Positions 32,753 to 35,751 of a stretch of 35,751 nt of DNA are shown in pieces (the first letter of the stretch is position 1; each line of letters starts with the position of its first letter). The notes under the pieces were generated by a model that saw nothing but the letters and a program-made list of their open reading frames with translations, ran no database searches and was not told the DNA's origin. A program made the translations under genes and the position numbers. The DNA lies in assembly GCA_902801245.1 (NCBI GenBank), contig CADCHW010000003.1, forward strand, positions 160,041 through 195,791. Direction: 5' to 3'. Origin of the DNA: an uncultured Ruminococcus sp. (GTDB lineage Bacteria; Bacillota; Clostridia; Oscillospirales; Acutalibacteraceae).

Positions 32753-33889
32753 GTGATTAATATAGACTATCTTGGATTAAAATGCGGAGTTTGCGGCAAA
32801 GATTTTAAAGAGGACGATGATGTAGTAGTATGCCCCGACTGCGGAACTCCGTCACACAGAGTATGCTATAAAGAGAACAAAGGCTGCCCGAATGTTGACA
32901 AACACGGAAACGGCTTTGTATTTGAGGGTTTTGATAAAATAAAAATGTCTGCTCAGGGTGTAAAAGAAAATAAGTCTGATGAAAATCAAACAAATTTTCC
33001 GGGAACCAATATCGTAAGAGAAAACTCAGGCAATTCGGAAAGTAACATTGTTTCCGTAAGAAAAGAAATACCTTGCCCCCGATGCGGAGAATTTAACAAA
33101 ACGGAAGCTAATTATTGCAACAGGTGCGGTGTGAAGTTTGTAAAAGTTCCGCCTATTCCGATGATGAACACAGAAGGTCAGGTAACTCCCACAAATCAGC
33201 CGACAGGCGGTTTTGACGTGCCCAGTCCTCCTCAGGCTGTGCCTTATTCGCCCGACCCGCTTTCCGGTGTGCCTGCCGATGCGGTGTTTGAGGAAAATGT
33301 GACAGCTGCCGATTTGGCAAGCTTTGTGTCAATCAATACTCCGTATTATATGAGAGTGTTTGACCAAATTAAAAGAAAGAAAAGCAAGTTTAACTTTTCT
33401 GCGTGCCTGTTTTCGGGAATATGGTTTCTTTACAGAAAACTTTACAAAATAGGCTCGCTGATTTTCTCAATTGAGGCAGTAATTTATGCAACAAGATACT
33501 ACATTACACAGAGATACGGTCTTGACATTATGAACAGGCTTATGGAAAGTATAGGTGTTAATGCCGACCAAAAGGCAAATCTAAGCTTTGACCAGTATAT
33601 GCAAATGTCCGAAAATATGATGCAGCTGTCGTCGTTTGAACAATTGATGTTTATAATACCGAGTTTACTGTTTATTTTACAGATAGTATTAATGATAGTG
33701 TGTGGTGCTATAGGAAACAAATTGTATTACAATCATTGTGTAAAGCGTATACAATCGGTTAAGAAGTTTGCAAAGGAAGAAGAGCTTGACAGCAAGCAGA
33801 CGGCACAGGCGATATATCTGAGCGGCGGAGTAAATCCGTTTGTAGCAGGTGCGTTCAGTTTGATTTACTTAATGCTGTTTTTTAATTGA
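32753..33889 (+). CDS. Prokaryotic RING finger / zinc ribbon / DUF2628 membrane protein
   Basis: The N-terminus is a prokaryotic RING-type zinc module with C11, C14, C27, C30, H35, C38 and C45 (CGVCGKDF, VVVCPDCGTPSHRVCY). A second zinc ribbon, IPCPRCGEFN...YCNRCG, lies near 107-126. A Pro/Thr-rich linker follows, then a DUF2628-type segment (FNFSACLFSGIWFLYRKLYKIG) and two or three membrane helices. 378 residues. GTG at 32753 is taken as start although AGGG is only about 3 bases upstream. Related proteins are common in Ruminococcaceae; function is unknown. Cytosolic zinc modules tied to membrane helices suggest a membrane-bound protein-interaction role (inference). Confidence 0.82.
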   Translation: MINIDYLGLKCGVCGKDFKEDDDVVVCPDCGTPSHRVCYKENKGCPNVDKHGNGFVFEGFDKIKMSAQGVKENKSDENQTNFPGTNIVRENSGNSESNIVSVRKEIPCPRCGEFNKTEANYCNRCGVKFVKVPPIPMMNTEGQVTPTNQPTGGFDVPSPPQAVPYSPDPLSGVPADAVFEENVTAADLASFVSINTPYYMRVFDQIKRKKSKFNFSACLFSGIWFLYRKLYKIGSLIFSIEAVIYATRYYITQRYGLDIMNRLMESIGVNADQKANLSFDQYMQMSENMMQLSSFEQLMFIIPSLLFILQIVLMIVCGAIGNKLYYNHCVKRIQSVKKFAKEEELDSKQTAQAIYLSGGVNPFVAGAFSLIYLMLFFN

Positions 33890-33934
33890 ATTTATACTCA
33901 AAATCTAAAAGATTTAGCATTTTAAAGTTTGGTC

Positions 33935-33975
33935 AAGCTTTTCAAAGCTTGCGGGGTGCAGGGGCAGAGCCCCGC
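33935..33975. repeat. GC-rich hairpin repeat in AT-rich gap
   Basis: AAGCTTTTCAAAGCTT (33935-33950) is directly followed by GCGGGGTGCAGGGGCAGAGCCCCGC, which contains the strong hairpin GGGGCAGAGCCCC. The pair resembles intergenic repeats seen scattered in Ruminococcaceae genomes. The GC content contrasts sharply with its surroundings. Confidence 0.6.
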
Positions 33976-34280
33976 TCGCTGACGGAACAAGAAAAATAAA
34001 TTACCCTCAGCGAAACTAAACAAACTGCAACAGCAAACAACAAAATCACTTTTCAAAAAATATCTTTCCATAAAAACCAAAACAGGCAACAGCGTAGCGA
34101 ATTGCCGGTCTAAGAAAGAAAAATGCTAAATCTTACTGCTCTTTAGTATAACTTAAAAACATAAGTTTTTCACTTTTGTAAGCGGCAATATTATCAATTT
34201 AGACCACTATTACTTTAAAATGTTTTTCTCTATTTACTCTTAACTAAAATTCAGTAGAAAAAGTAAAAACACAAAAAATA

Positions 34281-34297
34281 TTTTCACGTGTTAAAAA
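34281..34297 (+). repeat. Single MITE-like arm upstream of galU
   Basis: TTTTCACGTGTTAAAAAGG repeats the right-end context of MITE copy 3 (CTTCACATGTTAAAAAGG at 8001-8018), including the adjacent ribosome binding site. No matching left arm was found within the 400 bases upstream, so this is a remnant or a chance match. Confidence 0.35.
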
Positions 34298-34309
34298 GGA
34301 GATTTAATT

Positions 34310-35182
34310 ATGAAGATTAGAAAGGCTGTCATTCCGGCAGCAGGACTTGGTACAAGAGTACTTCCGGCAACCAAGGCTATGCCTAAAGAAATGCTTCCCA
34401 TAGTTGATAAGCCGGCTATCCAGTATATTGTTGAGGAGGCTGTAAAGTCGGGTATCACCGATATTCTTATCATTACAAACCGTGGCAAGGGTCTTATTGA
34501 AGACCATTTCGACAGAGCTCCCGAGCTTGAGTTTGCTCTTAGCTCAAGAGGTAAAACGGACGTTTACAACGAGGTTGTAGATATCTCAAAGCTTGCCAAG
34601 ATTTACTTTGTTCGTCAAAAGGAAACAAAGGGTCTTGGTCACGCTATCAACTGTGCAAGAGATTTTGTCGGCGGCGAGCCGTTCGCTGTTCTCTACGGCG
34701 ATGACGTTATTATGGGCGAAGAGCCTGCCTGCGGTCAGCTGATTAAGGCATACGAGGAGTTCGGTTTGGGCGTTCTCGGTATTAAGAAAGTTGCCGAATC
34801 GGACATCAGCAAGTACAGTTCGTTAAAGGTTGACAACATCAGAGATAACATCTTCAAGTGTACTGATATGGTTGAGAAGCCGCAGACACCGGAAGAGGTT
34901 CTCTCGCTTTATTCTATCCTCGGCAGATGTATTCTTCCGCCGGAAATTTTCGATATCCTTGACAATACCGCTCCCGGTGCAGGCGGTGAAATTCAGCTTA
35001 CGGACGCTATGAAAGAGCTTGCCGTCACAAAAGGTATGACCGCCGTTGAGTACACGGGCACAAGATACGATATGGGTAATAAGCTCGGCATTATGAAAGC
35101 TACAGTTGAAACGGCTCTCAGACACAATGAAATAGGCGAGGACTTCAAGGCTTATCTTAAAGACTTTGTGGCAACACTTTAA
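34310..35182 (+). CDS. galU: UTP-glucose-1-phosphate uridylyltransferase
   Basis: Makes UDP-glucose from UTP and glucose-1-phosphate for cell-surface glycans and galactose metabolism. The 290 residues carry the nucleotide-binding loop AAGLGTRVLPATKAMPKEML (10-29), the KP motif VDKPAIQYIVEEA, the YGDD metal site near 125 and the sugar-binding segments VEKP and GEIQLTDA. Length matches bacterial GalU. AAGGAGATT precedes the ATG. A good terminator follows, so the gene is probably monocistronic. Confidence 0.96.
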   Translation: MKIRKAVIPAAGLGTRVLPATKAMPKEMLPIVDKPAIQYIVEEAVKSGITDILIITNRGKGLIEDHFDRAPELEFALSSRGKTDVYNEVVDISKLAKIYFVRQKETKGLGHAINCARDFVGGEPFAVLYGDDVIMGEEPACGQLIKAYEEFGLGVLGIKKVAESDISKYSSLKVDNIRDNIFKCTDMVEKPQTPEEVLSLYSILGRCILPPEIFDILDNTAPGAGGEIQLTDAMKELAVTKGMTAVEYTGTRYDMGNKLGIMKATVETALRHNEIGEDFKAYLKDFVATL

Positions 35183-35201
35183 ATTCAGTAATGTAATATT
35201 T

Positions 35202-35243
35202 ATCCTGTATATTTTTTGTTAATGAAATATACAGGATTTTTAT
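35202..35243 (+). terminator. Terminator of galU
   Basis: ATCCTGTATATTT (35202-35214) pairs with AAATATACAGGAT (35225-35237) over a 10-base loop, followed by TTTTATAATTTT. Confidence 0.85.
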
Positions 35244-35281
35244 AATTTTAAATAGATATTAATCACTATCCACAACTTAAG

Positions 35282-35307
35282 AAAAATTCCGCAATGCGGA
35301 ATTTTTT
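35282..35307 (+). terminator. Short hairpin with T-run before the endonuclease V gene
   Basis: AAAAATTCCGC and GCGGAATTTTTT form an 11-bp stem around a 3-base loop, ending in six T. It is symmetrical, so it could terminate on either strand. It lies 34 bases before the next start codon, so a promoter for that gene would have to lie inside or after it. Confidence 0.6.
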
Positions 35308-35341
35308 AAATACTATTGATATGTTTTTGTAGGTGATACTG

Positions 35342-35665
35342 TTGAATTATTTTGATTACAATCAATTACAGAAAGAATTCATAAATGTGCAAAATTCATT
35401 AAAAAACAAAATAGATTGTAATAATTATTTTTCCAAGTCTGATATAAAAACTATTGCAGGTGTAGATTTGGCTTATTGGAAAAATGAAAACGATGATGAA
35501 TATGCTGTATGCTGTGCTGTTGTAATTGATTATATTACGCATAATGTTATTGACAAGCAACAATATAGTGATAAAGTTAATGTACCGTATATGCCGGGAT
35601 TTCTTGCATTTCGTGAACTTCCGCTTGTTTTAAAAACAGTTGAAAAACTGAAAATTAAACTGTAA
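35342..35665 (+). pseudogene. nfi: Endonuclease V, cut off by a mobile element
   Basis: Endonuclease V cleaves near deoxyinosine. The fragment has the first catalytic motif GVDLAYW with the metal-binding Asp, then the conserved VPYMPGFLAFRELP segment and LVLKTVEKLK, but stops after about 108 residues. Full proteins have about 220 and carry the second catalytic region after this point, so the product is expected to be inactive. The last codon and TAA stop come from the element end CTGTAA at 35660. I chose TTG at 35342 as start because AGGTG lies 6 bases upstream; a GTG at 35333 is part of that site. Confidence 0.85.
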
Positions 35666-35751
35666 CGTTCGATCTTTAGGGGGGTAAAGTCGATAAAAAT
35701 GGCTTAACCATCGAAAAAAACTTGAATTTTAACACACCCTAATATGGATAA
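35660..35751. mobile_element. Left end of a CTGTAACGTTCG element in nfi, continues past window
   Basis: From 35660 the sequence CTGTAACGTTCGAT matches the left end of the nested element at 2392 for about 86 bases, with a handful of differences, including the ATGGCTTAACCAT block and AACACACCCTAATA. It diverges in the last bases before the window edge. The element may be a longer relative carrying a transposase or another MITE; the window ends before this can be seen. Confidence 0.75.

Larger units (their letters stand above)
33890..34309. other. Repeat-rich gap between the DUF2628 gene and galU
   Basis: 420 bases without a convincing gene. It contains the hairpin repeat at 33935-33975, a smaller inverted repeat GGCAA...TTGCC near 34086-34108, and a MITE-like arm TTTTCACGTG at 34281-34290 just before the galU ribosome binding site. 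The rest is AT-rich. No strong promoter hexamer pair was found by eye. Confidence 0.6.

Overview
The window reads as a chromosomal segment of a low-GC Gram-positive anaerobe, most like the Ruminococcus/Oscillospiraceae side of the Clostridia. This is inferred from the AT-rich base composition, canonical sigma-A promoters with 16-17 bp spacers, strong AGGAGG-type ribosome binding sites, a CIRCE operator, a group of ECF transporter genes, a ClpE-type zinc-finger ATPase, and a second, atypical type IIA topoisomerase pair. No rRNA is present, so the genus cannot be fixed from the sequence alone.

Layout. 1-68 is the 5' part of a tRNA-Ser(UGA) on the minus strand with a consensus promoter. 332-2209 is htpG (minus) under a CIRCE-marked promoter. 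2210-3276 is a repeat-rich interval with a nested MITE, a four-unit tandem palindrome array and a small lipoprotein gene. 3277-5483 is the ruvCAB Holliday junction operon, followed by glmM and a COG1092-type methyltransferase. 8030-11363 is ecfA1-ecfA2-ecfT-truA, the energy-coupling module of ECF vitamin/metal transporters plus a tRNA pseudouridine synthase. 11373-14295 is an AT-rich run of small unrecognised genes that resembles an immunity-gene cassette and ends in a gene with two frameshifts. 14371-19269 holds a DUF5711-like gene with a disrupted N-terminus, a CvpA family gene, pgsA and a ClpE-like ATPase. uvrB and a small acidic protein follow. 21662-25912 is a divergent GyrB/ParE-GyrA/ParC pair. 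26271-30712 is a MoxR-DUF58-transglutaminase operon behind a leader hairpin. nrdR and prfB lie on the minus strand. 32753-33889 is a RING/zinc-ribbon/DUF2628 membrane protein, then galU, and finally an endonuclease V gene cut by a mobile element that runs off the window.

The most unusual structure is a family of modular repeats. A 15-bp palindrome (GCGGACAACGTCCGC or GCGGGCAATGCCCGC) sits at or inside the 3' end of genes. It is usually followed by a MITE-like element of about 150-170 bp with ends CACGTGAAGATAG. In htpG, the lipoprotein gene and the methyltransferase gene the palindrome end faces the upstream gene's stop codon. In the lipoprotein, ruvC and methyltransferase genes the palindrome supplies the last codons of the protein. 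A second, unrelated element (end CTGTAACGTTCG) is nested in one MITE with a 6-bp target duplication, and another copy truncates endonuclease V.
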